Of a DNA stretch of 7,777 nt, positions 1 to 6,579 are shown piece after piece. The notes below the pieces were generated by a model. It was not told the origin of the DNA. It saw only the letters and a program-made list of their open reading frames with translations, and did not search any database. Each line of letters opens with the position of its first letter. The first letter of the stretch is position 1. Both the position numbers and the translations under genes were made by a program. This stretch comes from Clostridia bacterium (GTDB lineage: Bacteria > Bacillota_A > Clostridia > Oscillospirales > Acutalibacteraceae): contig JAFYUD010000012.1 in assembly GCA_017549665.1 (NCBI GenBank), positions 1 through 7,777 of the forward strand. The letters run 5' to 3'.

Positions 1-4
1 AGGT

Positions 5-1120
5 ATGAGAGCAAACAATGTTTTAGGTATTCTTTATACAGACGCATACAGTGATTGCATCAGCGATCTTACAGCGCTGAGAACAATGGGCTCTGTTCCT
101 TACGGCGGCAGATACCGTTTTATCGACTTTACTCTTTCAAATATGGTTAACTGCGGAATTTCAAAGGTTGGTGTAATTGCAAAGAGCAATTACCGTTCAC
201 TTATGGATCACCTCGGCACAGGTAAGTCATGGGATCTTTCAAGAAAGAATTCAGGTCTGTTCATTCTTCCTCCCTTCAATCTCGGTAAGGGTGCATATTC
301 AAACCGTCTTGAGGCTCTTGAAAATTCAATGGACTTCATCCAGGCATCAAAAGAAGAATATGTTCTTCTCTGTGATACAAACGTAATCTGCAATATGGAT
401 TTCGGCAATCTTATTGATTTTCATGCAAAGAAGAATGCAGATATCACAATCTGCTGTAAAGAGGGTAAGTACCCCATGCTTGGCAATATCATGCATCTTG
501 CAGTTGATGGTGATGATAAGGTCACATCTGTTGCAGTGCCTCCCGTTGCTGAAGAGGGCGAAGGTCTTTACGGTGTGAATTACATCATCATGAGAAAGTC
601 ACTTCTTGAGAGACTTGTCAATCAGGCTGCAGCAGGTGACTGTGATGTATTTGAAAAAGAAGTCATCATGAAGAATGTTGACAAACTCAACATCTACGGT
701 TATAAAATTGACAATTTCTGCTCAGTTATTGACAGTGTGCAGACATACTATGATACAAGCATGGCACTTCTTGACCCTGCAAACAGAGAGGATATTTTCG
801 ACCGTTTAAATCCCGTTTATACAAAGGTCAATGACGATATGCCTTCCGTATACGGTATCGGCTCAAATGCAAAGAATTCAATCGTTGCTGACGGCTGTAA
901 GATAGAAGGTGAGGTTGAAAATTGTATTCTCTTCAGAGGTGTGCAGGTTGCAAAGGGTGCAGTTGTAAAGAATTCTGTCATCATGCAGTCCTGCTTCATC
1001 GGTGAGGATGCAAATCTTAACTGTGTAATTATGGATAAGCACGGTGTCATCAGACCCAGAAAGTCCATTTCAGGTGATACAACTTACCCCATTTATATCG
1101 GAAAAGATATCACAATTTAA
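5..1120 (+). CDS. glgD: Glucose-1-phosphate adenylyltransferase, GlgD subunit (ADP-glucose pyrophosphorylase regulatory-type subunit)
   Basis: GlgD pairs with catalytic GlgC in Firmicutes to make ADP-glucose from glucose-1-phosphate and ATP, the committed step of cytoplasmic glycogen synthesis. The 371-residue protein opens with an ADP-glucose pyrophosphorylase nucleotidyltransferase domain: RTMGSVPYGGRYRFIDF at about 26-42, then LSNMVN. It lacks the GGxGTRL nucleotide-binding loop that GlgC has at its N-terminus, which fits a GlgD subunit with weak or no catalysis of its own. The segment at 120-133 (LLCDTN...NMDF) corresponds to the GDHxYxMDY region of GlgC; its aspartate (D124) is kept but neighbouring residues differ. 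Residues about 285-355 form hexapeptide-like repeats of a left-handed beta-helix, as expected. Length is normal for the family. The ATG at 5 is preceded only by AGGT, so the ribosome site is cut off and a start a few codons upstream cannot be excluded. glgC would be expected upstream, outside the window. Confidence 0.93.
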   Translation: MRANNVLGILYTDAYSDCISDLTALRTMGSVPYGGRYRFIDFTLSNMVNCGISKVGVIAKSNYRSLMDHLGTGKSWDLSRKNSGLFILPPFNLGKGAYSNRLEALENSMDFIQASKEEYVLLCDTNVICNMDFGNLIDFHAKKNADITICCKEGKYPMLGNIMHLAVDGDDKVTSVAVPPVAEEGEGLYGVNYIIMRKSLLERLVNQAAAGDCDVFEKEVIMKNVDKLNIYGYKIDNFCSVIDSVQTYYDTSMALLDPANREDIFDRLNPVYTKVNDDMPSVYGIGSNAKNSIVADGCKIEGEVENCILFRGVQVAKGAVVKNSVIMQSCFIGEDANLNCVIMDKHGVIRPRKSISGDTTYPIYIGKDITI

Positions 1121-1149
1121 TTGACATTGTAAATTATATGGTATATAAT
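1121..1149 (+). promoter_or_regulatory. Consensus sigma-A promoter for the parB-serS leader
   Basis: TTGACA at 1121-1126 and TATAAT at 1144-1149 are separated by 17 bases, an exact match to the housekeeping consensus in both hexamers and spacing. The -35 starts on the base after the glgD stop codon. The expected start of transcription is about 1156, giving a leader of about 115 bases before parB. A second TATAAT at 1156-1161 has no -35 at a suitable distance and is probably part of the AT-rich start region. Confidence 0.85.
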
Positions 1150-1171
1150 TAACGGTATAATAATTATGCCG

Positions 1172-1243
1172 TGAGACGGAATGCCCACATTCTGTCTTAA
1201 AAACAAATTATAAAAAACAGCGGCGGGATGTGGGTATCCCGCC
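1172..1243 (+). promoter_or_regulatory. Candidate transcription attenuator (alternative RNA folds) in the parB leader
   Basis: Seen by hand pairing. Hairpin 1 pairs 1172-1183 with 1188-1199, 12 base pairs including two G-U, loop CCCA. Hairpin 2 is the intrinsic terminator, 1222-1229 with 1236-1243. A competing helix pairs 1181-1196 with 1222-1237: 16 contiguous pairs, four of them G-U, with an A-rich 25-base linker (1197-1221) as its loop. Forming it would consume the 3' half of hairpin 1 and the whole 5' arm and loop of the terminator. This is the classic anti-antiterminator, antiterminator, terminator order. The loops CCCA (1184-1187) and TGGG (1231-1234) could also kiss. I do not recognise a known riboswitch or T-box, and the trigger is unknown. 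Function is inferred from pairing alone. Confidence 0.5.
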
Positions 1244-1254
1244 ATTATTTTTTT
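1222..1254 (+). terminator. Intrinsic terminator between glgD and parB
   Basis: GGCGGGAT (1222-1229) pairs perfectly with ATCCCGCC (1236-1243) around a six-base loop, followed by ATTA and seven Ts to 1254. It lies downstream of the strong promoter at 1121-1149 and only four bases before the parB ribosome site. It would therefore end glgD transcripts but also stop transcripts heading for parB unless it is read through or opened. Confidence 0.85.
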
Positions 1255-1258
1255 GTGT

Positions 1259-1265
1259 GGGAGGT
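1259..1265 (+). promoter_or_regulatory. parB ribosome binding site
   Basis: GGGAGGT lies seven bases before the ATG at 1273. It decides the parB start. An in-frame ATG at 1228 is inside the terminator stem, has no ribosome site, and would add 15 residues not typical of ParB. Confidence 0.85.
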
Positions 1266-1272
1266 AATCGGA

Positions 1273-2133
1273 ATGGCAGCAAAAAAAGGCGGTCTCGGCA
1301 GAGGTTTTGACGCTCTGTTTGTTGATAATTCCGCCGAAGAATTATCAGAAGAAAAAGGTGTCGTAACATTACGAATTAACGATATTGAGCCGAATAAGAA
1401 TCAGCCCCGACAGATTTTTGATGACGATGCATTGTCAGAGCTTGCAGACAGTATCCGTGAGCACGGTGTGCTTCAGCCGCTTATTGTCAGACCTGTGCTC
1501 GACGGCAGTTATCAGCTTGTGGCAGGTGAAAGACGCTGGAGAGCTTCAAGACTCGCAGGCCTTACAGAAGTACCCGTAATCGTCAGAGCGCTTACTGATT
1601 CTGAAGTTGCCATAATTGCTCTTATCGAAAATCTTCAGAGAGAAGACCTTAATCCTATTGAAGAAGCTGAGGGTATCAGCCGTCTTATTCAGGAGCATGG
1701 CTTCACTCAGGAGCAGGCGGCGGATAAGCTGGGTAAATCCCGCTCGGCACTTACAAATACATTAAGACTTATGAAGCTTCCCGAAAAGGTAAGAGGACTT
1801 GTAAGTGATGAATTTCTTTCAGCAGGTCATGCAAGAGCACTGCTTGGTCTTGAGGATGCGGCACTTATCGAGGAAACTGCAGAGGAAGTCGTTGCACGTA
1901 AGCTTTCCGTAAGAGAAACTGAAAAGCTTGTAAAGCAGCTTAATTCATATAAAGAGGACAAGCCTAAAAAGGTAAAGAAGCGTGACACATATTTTGATGA
2001 GGTTGAGCTGTCACTTTCAAATGTTCTGGGCAGAAAAGTCGTTGTTAAGGATTCAGGTAAAGGCGGAAAGCTTGAGTTTGAATTCTTTGATAAGGAAGAC
2101 CTTACTAAATTAGCAAAGTTGTTTGAGGAATAA
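1273..2133 (+). CDS. parB: ParB/Spo0J family chromosome partitioning protein
   Basis: ParB binds parS sites near the origin and, with CTP bound, slides along DNA as a clamp that loads SMC and is moved by ParA. From the ATG at 1273 the protein has 286 residues, normal for chromosomal ParB. It begins with the usual KGGLGRGFDALF (5-16). The N-terminal CTP-binding domain shows GVLQPLIV at 65-72, GERRWRA at 85-91 and ENLQREDLNPIEEA at 119-132, all canonical nucleotide-contact motifs. A helix-turn-helix follows at about 145-165 (TQEQAADKLGKSRSALTN), and the last 50 or so residues fit the dimerisation domain after a lysine-rich linker near 215-225. serS follows after 15 bases, so the two are probably co-transcribed. 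No parA is adjacent; glgD is upstream instead. No full parS-like palindrome (core near GTTTCACGTGAAAC) was seen in the window. Expression may depend on read-through of the terminator in its leader. Confidence 0.95.
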   Translation: MAAKKGGLGRGFDALFVDNSAEELSEEKGVVTLRINDIEPNKNQPRQIFDDDALSELADSIREHGVLQPLIVRPVLDGSYQLVAGERRWRASRLAGLTEVPVIVRALTDSEVAIIALIENLQREDLNPIEEAEGISRLIQEHGFTQEQAADKLGKSRSALTNTLRLMKLPEKVRGLVSDEFLSAGHARALLGLEDAALIEETAEEVVARKLSVRETEKLVKQLNSYKEDKPKKVKKRDTYFDEVELSLSNVLGRKVVVKDSGKGGKLEFEFFDKEDLTKLAKLFEE

Positions 2134-2148
2134 AGGAGATATACCGTA

Positions 2149-3435
2149 ATGATTGATATTAAATTTTTAAGAGAAAATCCTGACGTTGTCAGAGAGAACA
2201 TCAAGAAAAAGTTTCAGGACAAGAAGCTTCCCCTTGTTGATGAAGTAATCGAGCTTGACAAGGAGTACAGAGCAAACAAGACTGAGGCTGATAATCTCAG
2301 AGCATCAAGAAACAAGGTTTCAAAGCAGATCGGCGCTCTTATGGCTCAGGGCAAGAAGGATGAGGCAGAGGAAGCAAAGAAGACAGTAGCTCTTCAGGCT
2401 CAGCAGCTTGCAGACTGTGAAGCAAAGGAAGTCGAGCTTTCTGAAAAAATCAAGCAGATAATGATGGTTATTCCCAACATTATCGATCCCAGTGTACCCG
2501 TAGGTAAGGATGATTCCGAAAATGTTGAGGTTCAGAAGTACGGTGAGCCCGTAACTCCCGACTTTGAAGTTCCTTATCACACAGATATCATGGAGCGTTT
2601 CGACGGTATTGACCTTGATTCAGCAAGACGTGTTGCAGGTAACGGTTTCTACTACCTTATGGGTGATATCGCAAGACTTCACTCTTCAGTTATCTCTTAT
2701 GCAAGAGATTTCATGATTGACAGAGGCTTCACTTATGTAATTCCTCCTTTTATGATCCGTTCAGATGTTGTTACAGGTGTTATGAGCTTCGCAGAAATGG
2801 AAGCTATGATGTACAAAATCGAGGGTGAAGACCTTTACCTTATCGGTACAAGTGAGCATTCAATGATCGGTAAGTTCATTGATCAGATGATTCCCGAAGA
2901 GCAGCTTCCCCAGACTCTTACAAGCTACTCACCCTGCTTCCGTAAGGAAAAGGGCGCTCACGGTATTGAGGAAAGAGGCGTTTACAGAATCCATCAGTTT
3001 GAAAAGCAGGAAATGGTCGTTGTATGTAAGCCCGAGGAAAGCCCCGTATGGTTTGAAAGACTCTGGCAGAATACAGTTGATCTTTTTCGTTCACTTGATA
3101 TTCCCGTTCGTACTCTTGAATGCTGCTCAGGCGACCTTGCAGATCTTAAGGTCAAGTCAATCGACGTTGAAGCATGGTCACCCAGACAGCAGAAGTATTT
3201 TGAGGTCGGCTCATGCTCAAACCTCGGTGATGCTCAGGCAAGAAGACTTTCAATCAGAGTCAAGGGCAAGGATTCAAAGTATCTTGCTCACACTCTCAAC
3301 AATACTGTTGTTGCGCCTCCCAGAATGCTTATCGCATTCCTTGAGAATAATCTCAATGCAGACGGCAGCATCAATATTCCCGTTGCGCTCAGACCTTACA
3401 TGGGTGGAAAGGAAAAGCTCATTCCTACAAAATAA
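2149..3435 (+). CDS. serS: Seryl-tRNA synthetase
   Basis: The enzyme charges tRNA-Ser with serine using ATP in the cytoplasm; class II synthetase, 428 residues, normal length. Residues about 25-110 are the charged, heptad-like N-terminal antiparallel coiled coil that grips the long variable arm of tRNA-Ser. The catalytic domain has the TSE loop (234-236), motif 2 with FRKEKG (264-269) and RIHQFEKQE (280-288), the GSCSN...QARR stretch, and motif 3 at 381-392 (HTLNNTVVAPPR) followed by a conserved FLENN. Motif 3 reads LNNT where most bacterial enzymes have LNGS, and motif 2 has KEKGAHGIEERG where EAGSAGRDTRG is common. This marks a divergent subtype, but the catalytic arginines and glutamates I can place are kept. 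The ATG at 2149 is preceded by AAAGGAGAT (2132-2140), which overlaps the parB stop, so the genes are likely one transcript. A terminator follows at 3442. Confidence 0.96.
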   Translation: MIDIKFLRENPDVVRENIKKKFQDKKLPLVDEVIELDKEYRANKTEADNLRASRNKVSKQIGALMAQGKKDEAEEAKKTVALQAQQLADCEAKEVELSEKIKQIMMVIPNIIDPSVPVGKDDSENVEVQKYGEPVTPDFEVPYHTDIMERFDGIDLDSARRVAGNGFYYLMGDIARLHSSVISYARDFMIDRGFTYVIPPFMIRSDVVTGVMSFAEMEAMMYKIEGEDLYLIGTSEHSMIGKFIDQMIPEEQLPQTLTSYSPCFRKEKGAHGIEERGVYRIHQFEKQEMVVVCKPEESPVWFERLWQNTVDLFRSLDIPVRTLECCSGDLADLKVKSIDVEAWSPRQQKYFEVGSCSNLGDAQARRLSIRVKGKDSKYLAHTLNNTVVAPPRMLIAFLENNLNADGSINIPVALRPYMGGKEKLIPTK

Positions 3436-3441
3436 ATTTTT

Positions 3442-3469
3442 ACGGGGCTGAATATTCAGTCCCGTTTTT
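3442..3469 (+). terminator. Intrinsic terminator after serS
   Basis: ACGGGGCTGA (3442-3451) pairs with TCAGTCCCGT (3456-3465) with one G-T wobble and an ATAT loop, followed by a run of five Ts (3465-3469). It closes the parB-serS unit seven bases after the serS stop codon. Confidence 0.9.
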
Positions 3470-3471
3470 CA

Positions 3472-3499
3472 TTGACAATAGTGAAAATAAGGTTATAAT
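3472..3499 (+). promoter_or_regulatory. Sigma-A promoter of the mrp-trxA-permease unit
   Basis: TTGACA (3472-3477) and TATAAT (3494-3499) are separated by 16 bases. They lie directly after the serS terminator, and the expected start near 3506 gives a leader of about 35 bases to mrp. A second overlapping TATAAT at 3499-3504 has too long a spacer for this -35. It is the only clear promoter before the five tightly packed downstream genes. Confidence 0.82.
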
Positions 3500-3539
3500 A
3501 TAATATGCAATAAATGATAATTACACGGAGGTTTATATA

Positions 3540-4357
<818 letters not shown>

Positions 4358-4358
<1 letters not shown>

Positions 4359-4810
4359 TGAGTAAGCGTGAAGAGGCAATTGCACTTTTTGAAAAGGGAT
4401 ACAATTGCAGTCAGGCTGTATCAGGTGCATTCTGTGATGAAACAAAAATTGATTTTGACACGATGATGCGCATTGCCTCTGCTTTCGGCGGCGGAATGGG
4501 CAGACTCAGGGAGGTCTGCGGTGCAGTCAGCGGTATGTTTATGGTTGCAGGTCTTCTTTTCGGTTACGGAAGTCCCGAGGAGATTCAGGCAAAAAAAGAG
4601 CTTTATGCTAAGGTGCAGACTCTTGCATTCAGCTTTAAGGATGCAAACGGAAGCTATGTCTGCCGTGAGCTTTTAGGTCTTGATATCAAGGGTGCGGACA
4701 AGCCCGACCCCGAAAAGCGTACAAATGAATATTATCAGAAGCGTCCCTGCAAGGAGCTTGTGGGTGATGCGGCAGAGATTCTTGAAAAATATCTTGCTGA
4801 AAGGAAATAA
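4358..4810 (+). CDS. C_GCAxxG_C_C family putative redox protein
   Basis: A 150-residue cytoplasmic protein of the C_GCAxxG_C_C family, named for its cysteine pattern and presumed to be redox-active or cofactor-binding; no precise reaction is established to my knowledge. Visible cysteines are C17 (GYNCSQAV), C26, C54 in CGAVSG (54-59), C102 (YVCREL) and C131 (RPCKEL), with the glycine-rich AFGGGMGR at 42-49 before the central motif. This is the full family pattern at the usual length. There is no signal peptide; the hydrophobic patch at about 55-70 is a buried helix of the fold rather than a clear membrane segment. The ATG shares its A with the mrp stop codon (TAATG), so translation is probably coupled to mrp, and thioredoxin follows three bases after its stop. 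Context suggests a thiol or Fe-S role; that is inference. Confidence 0.85.
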
Positions 4811-4813
4811 ATT

Positions 4814-5122
4814 ATGGCAACAGTTAAGCTTACGATGGAAAATTTTGAAGCAGAGGTTGTAAATTCCGATAAAAAAGTCCTTATAGATTTCTGGGCGTCA
4901 TGGTGCGGCCCCTGCATGATGGTTTCTCCCATTATTGACGAAATCTCAGAGGAAAGAGCAGATATCAAGGTCTGCAAGGTAAATGTTGACGAAGAGCCGG
5001 GACTTGCTCAGGCATTCGGTATTTCAAGCATTCCCGCATTATTTGTAATGGAGGGTGGCAAGGCTGTAAACAGTATGGTCGGTGCAGCTCCCAAGGCAAC
5101 AATTCTGGAGATGCTCAAATGA
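4814..5122 (+). CDS. trxA: Thioredoxin
   Basis: A small cytoplasmic dithiol-disulfide reductase of 102 residues, the usual size for bacterial thioredoxin. The active site WCGPC is at 30-34 within DFWASWCGPC, the buried aspartate D25 is present, and the cis-proline is P74 (SSIPAL, with Ala where many have Thr). An extra cysteine, C54, sits in the strand before VNVDE. The C-terminus ends with the expected helix after the MVGAAPK turn. A weak ribosome site, AAAGGAA, at 4800-4806 overlaps the end of the previous gene. The stop overlaps the next ATG (ATGA at 5119-5122). No thioredoxin reductase gene lies in the window. The neighbouring ArsC-like protein is a plausible client. Confidence 0.95.
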   Translation: MATVKLTMENFEAEVVNSDKKVLIDFWASWCGPCMMVSPIIDEISEERADIKVCKVNVDEEPGLAQAFGISSIPALFVMEGGKAVNSMVGAAPKATILEMLK

Positions 5123-5469
5123 TTCTGTTTGTTGAGTATCCGAAATGCACAACCTGTCAGAAGGCAAAGAAATGGCTTGTTGACAACGGTGTTGAATTTA
5201 TTGACAGACACATAAAAGAAGAAAAACCCACTTATGATGAGCTTAAGGAGTGGCACGCAAAAAGCGGTCTGCCTCTTAAAAAGTTCTTCAACACAAGCGG
5301 TCTTCTTTATAAATCAATGGAGCTTAAGGATAAGCTTCCTCTTATGAGTGATGATGAAATGCTCACTCTTCTTGCAACTGACGGTATGCTTGTAAAGCGT
5401 CCGATAATTGTAGGTGATGACATTATTCTTGTTGGATTCAGACCTCAGGAGTGGGAAAAACTGATATGA
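5119..5469 (+). CDS. ArsC/Spx family thiol protein, YusI-like
   Basis: A 116-residue thioredoxin-fold protein of the ArsC/Spx/YffB family. It has YPKCTTCQKAKKWL at the N-terminus with C10 and C13 as a CxxC pair, the KKFFNTSG segment at 54-61, and KRPII at 93-97 followed by GFRPQEW at 106-112. Arginines R94 and R108 are in the places of the oxyanion-contact arginines of plasmid ArsC. Its length and the FNTSG segment match the B. subtilis YusI type and not the Spx transcription regulator, which is longer and lacks FNTSG. The family name mentions arsenate reductase, but there is no arsR, arsB or acr3 nearby, so arsenate reduction should not be assumed. Its start overlaps the trxA stop by four bases, so thioredoxin may be its reductant. 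Its own stop overlaps the next start. Confidence 0.88.
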   Translation: MILFVEYPKCTTCQKAKKWLVDNGVEFIDRHIKEEKPTYDELKEWHAKSGLPLKKFFNTSGLLYKSMELKDKLPLMSDDEMLTLLATDGMLVKRPIIVGDDIILVGFRPQEWEKLI

Positions 5470-6485
5470 CAATCGGACAGATATTTCTTTTTTCGTTCAA
5501 TGCGGTAATGCCCATTGTTCTGCTTATCCTTCTTGGATATTTGCTGAAAAGAATAAAGCTGTTCAATGATTATTTCGTCTCCACGGCAAATAAATTTGTC
5601 TTCAATGTTGCTTTGCCCGTGCTGTTGTTTTTTAATGTGTACAACATCAGGGATTTCAGTGAAATTGAGTGGAGTACGGTAGTTTTTGCAGTTACAGTCA
5701 TCCTGCTGCTTTTTGCGGCGGGATTGATTTATTGTATGTTTTTTGTCAAAGACAGCAGGCAGAAGGGCGTTGTGTGGCAGAGCTTCTTCCGTTCAAATTT
5801 TGCAATAATCGGTCTGCCTCTTGCTGAAGCAATCGGAGGCACTCAGGGTGTTGTTACTGCGAGTATTCTTTCGGCTTTTTCAATTCCGTTGTTCAATGCG
5901 CTTGCGGTTGTTGCCCTGTCAGTTTTTACAGGTGATAAAAACAGAATCAGTGTAAAGGATATTCTCATCAAAGTGGTGAAGAATCCTCTTATAAGAGGTG
6001 TCTTCCTCGGTTTTGTCGTGCTGGGTATACGGCATTTTATTCCTTGTGACGAATCAGGCACTGCTGTGTTTACAGTAAAGAACAATCTTCCCTTTATTTA
6101 TGAATTTATTGAAATGCTTGCAGGAATAGCATCGCCCCTTGCACTTGTGGTGCTTGGCGGTCAGTTCAGATTTGATGCTGTGAAAAGCCTGAAAAAACAG
6201 ATTTCGGCAGGTGTGACCGTCCGTATTATATTTGCTCCCGTTACGGGAATTCTTCTTGCTGTGGCTGCATCATCATGTTTTTCATATTTTGATTTTGCAC
6301 CGGCGCATTATGCTTCGTTTGTGGCACTTTTCGGCTCGCCCGTGGCGGTGTCGAGTGCAATTATGGCTGACCAGATGGGCAATGACGGACAGCTTGCAAA
6401 TCAGATTCTCGTCTGGACAAGTATATTTTCTGTACTTACGGTGTTTGCACTTGTTACGGTACTTAAATATCTGTCATTAATCTGA
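5466..6485 (+). CDS. AEC family (auxin efflux carrier-type) transporter
   Basis: An integral membrane permease of about 339 residues, typical for bacterial AEC-family carriers, which export or exchange organic anions such as malate; the substrate here cannot be read from sequence. About ten hydrophobic segments are visible, starting near residues 8, 40, 68, 107, 128, 172, 215, 245, 278 and 310. Family hallmarks include GYLLKRIKLF after the first helix, NVALPVLLFFNVY in the second, SNFAIIGLPLAEAIGG in the fourth, and ASFVALFGSPVAVSSAIMA in the ninth. The chosen ATG at 5466 overlaps the previous stop (ATGA); an in-frame GTG at 5451 would add five residues but coincides with the AGGAG (5447-5451) that probably serves as the ribosome site. 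Last gene of the unit; no strong terminator follows. Confidence 0.88.
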   Translation: MTIGQIFLFSFNAVMPIVLLILLGYLLKRIKLFNDYFVSTANKFVFNVALPVLLFFNVYNIRDFSEIEWSTVVFAVTVILLLFAAGLIYCMFFVKDSRQKGVVWQSFFRSNFAIIGLPLAEAIGGTQGVVTASILSAFSIPLFNALAVVALSVFTGDKNRISVKDILIKVVKNPLIRGVFLGFVVLGIRHFIPCDESGTAVFTVKNNLPFIYEFIEMLAGIASPLALVVLGGQFRFDAVKSLKKQISAGVTVRIIFAPVTGILLAVAASSCFSYFDFAPAHYASFVALFGSPVAVSSAIMADQMGNDGQLANQILVWTSIFSVLTVFALVTVLKYLSLI

Positions 6486-6526
6486 CAAAATTATCGTTTT
6501 TATTCTCAAAACAGACAAAATAGTTA

Positions 6527-6555
6527 TTGCATTAAAAATACACATGTGATACACT
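6527..6555 (+). promoter_or_regulatory. Candidate extended -10 promoter for the dockerin gene
   Basis: TTGCAT (6527-6532) and TACACT (6550-6555) are 17 bases apart, and TGA at 6547-6549 supplies the TG of an extended -10. The expected start, near 6562, would fall at the edge of the ribosome site AAGGAGGA (6563-6570), so the 5' leader would be under 20 bases. The hexamers are weaker than those of the other two promoters in the window. Confidence 0.5.
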
Positions 6556-6579
6556 AATCAGTAAGGAGGATTCAGTACC

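Noticed and set aside
1171..1213. Short leader-peptide frames (ATG at 1181, ten codons; GTG at 1171, nine codons) in the attenuator
   Set aside because: Neither has a properly spaced ribosome site, and neither shows a run of one amino acid as in classic leader peptides.
1150..1260. T-box riboswitch for the parB-serS unit
   Set aside because: The leader is too short, and no TGGNACC-like antiterminator bulge or Stem I motifs are visible.
1228..1272. Upstream in-frame ATG for parB adding 15 residues
   Set aside because: It lies inside the terminator stem, has no ribosome site, and the added residues do not match ParB N-termini; GGGAGGT points to the ATG at 1273.
1827..2204. Long open frame on the - strand across the parB end and serS start
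   Set aside because: It is the reverse-frame shadow of parB, serine-rich and of no recognisable family, without a convincing ribosome site.
2966..3451. 161-codon + strand frame inside serS
   Set aside because: It overlaps the well-supported serS catalytic domain in another frame and resembles no family.
5451..5465. GTG start for the AEC permease
   Set aside because: It coincides with the AGGAG that likely serves as ribosome site; the ATG at 5466 gives the usual ATGA overlap and a typical N-terminus.
6472..6505. Terminator after the permease gene
   Set aside because: Only a five-pair stem (TGTCA with TGACA, 6472-6487) that is AT-rich and not directly followed by a T run; too weak to call.
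6484..6521. Direct repeat GACAAAAT at 6484 and 6514
   Set aside because: Eight bases in AT-rich DNA, 30 bases apart, with no palindrome; probably chance, although an operator cannot be excluded.
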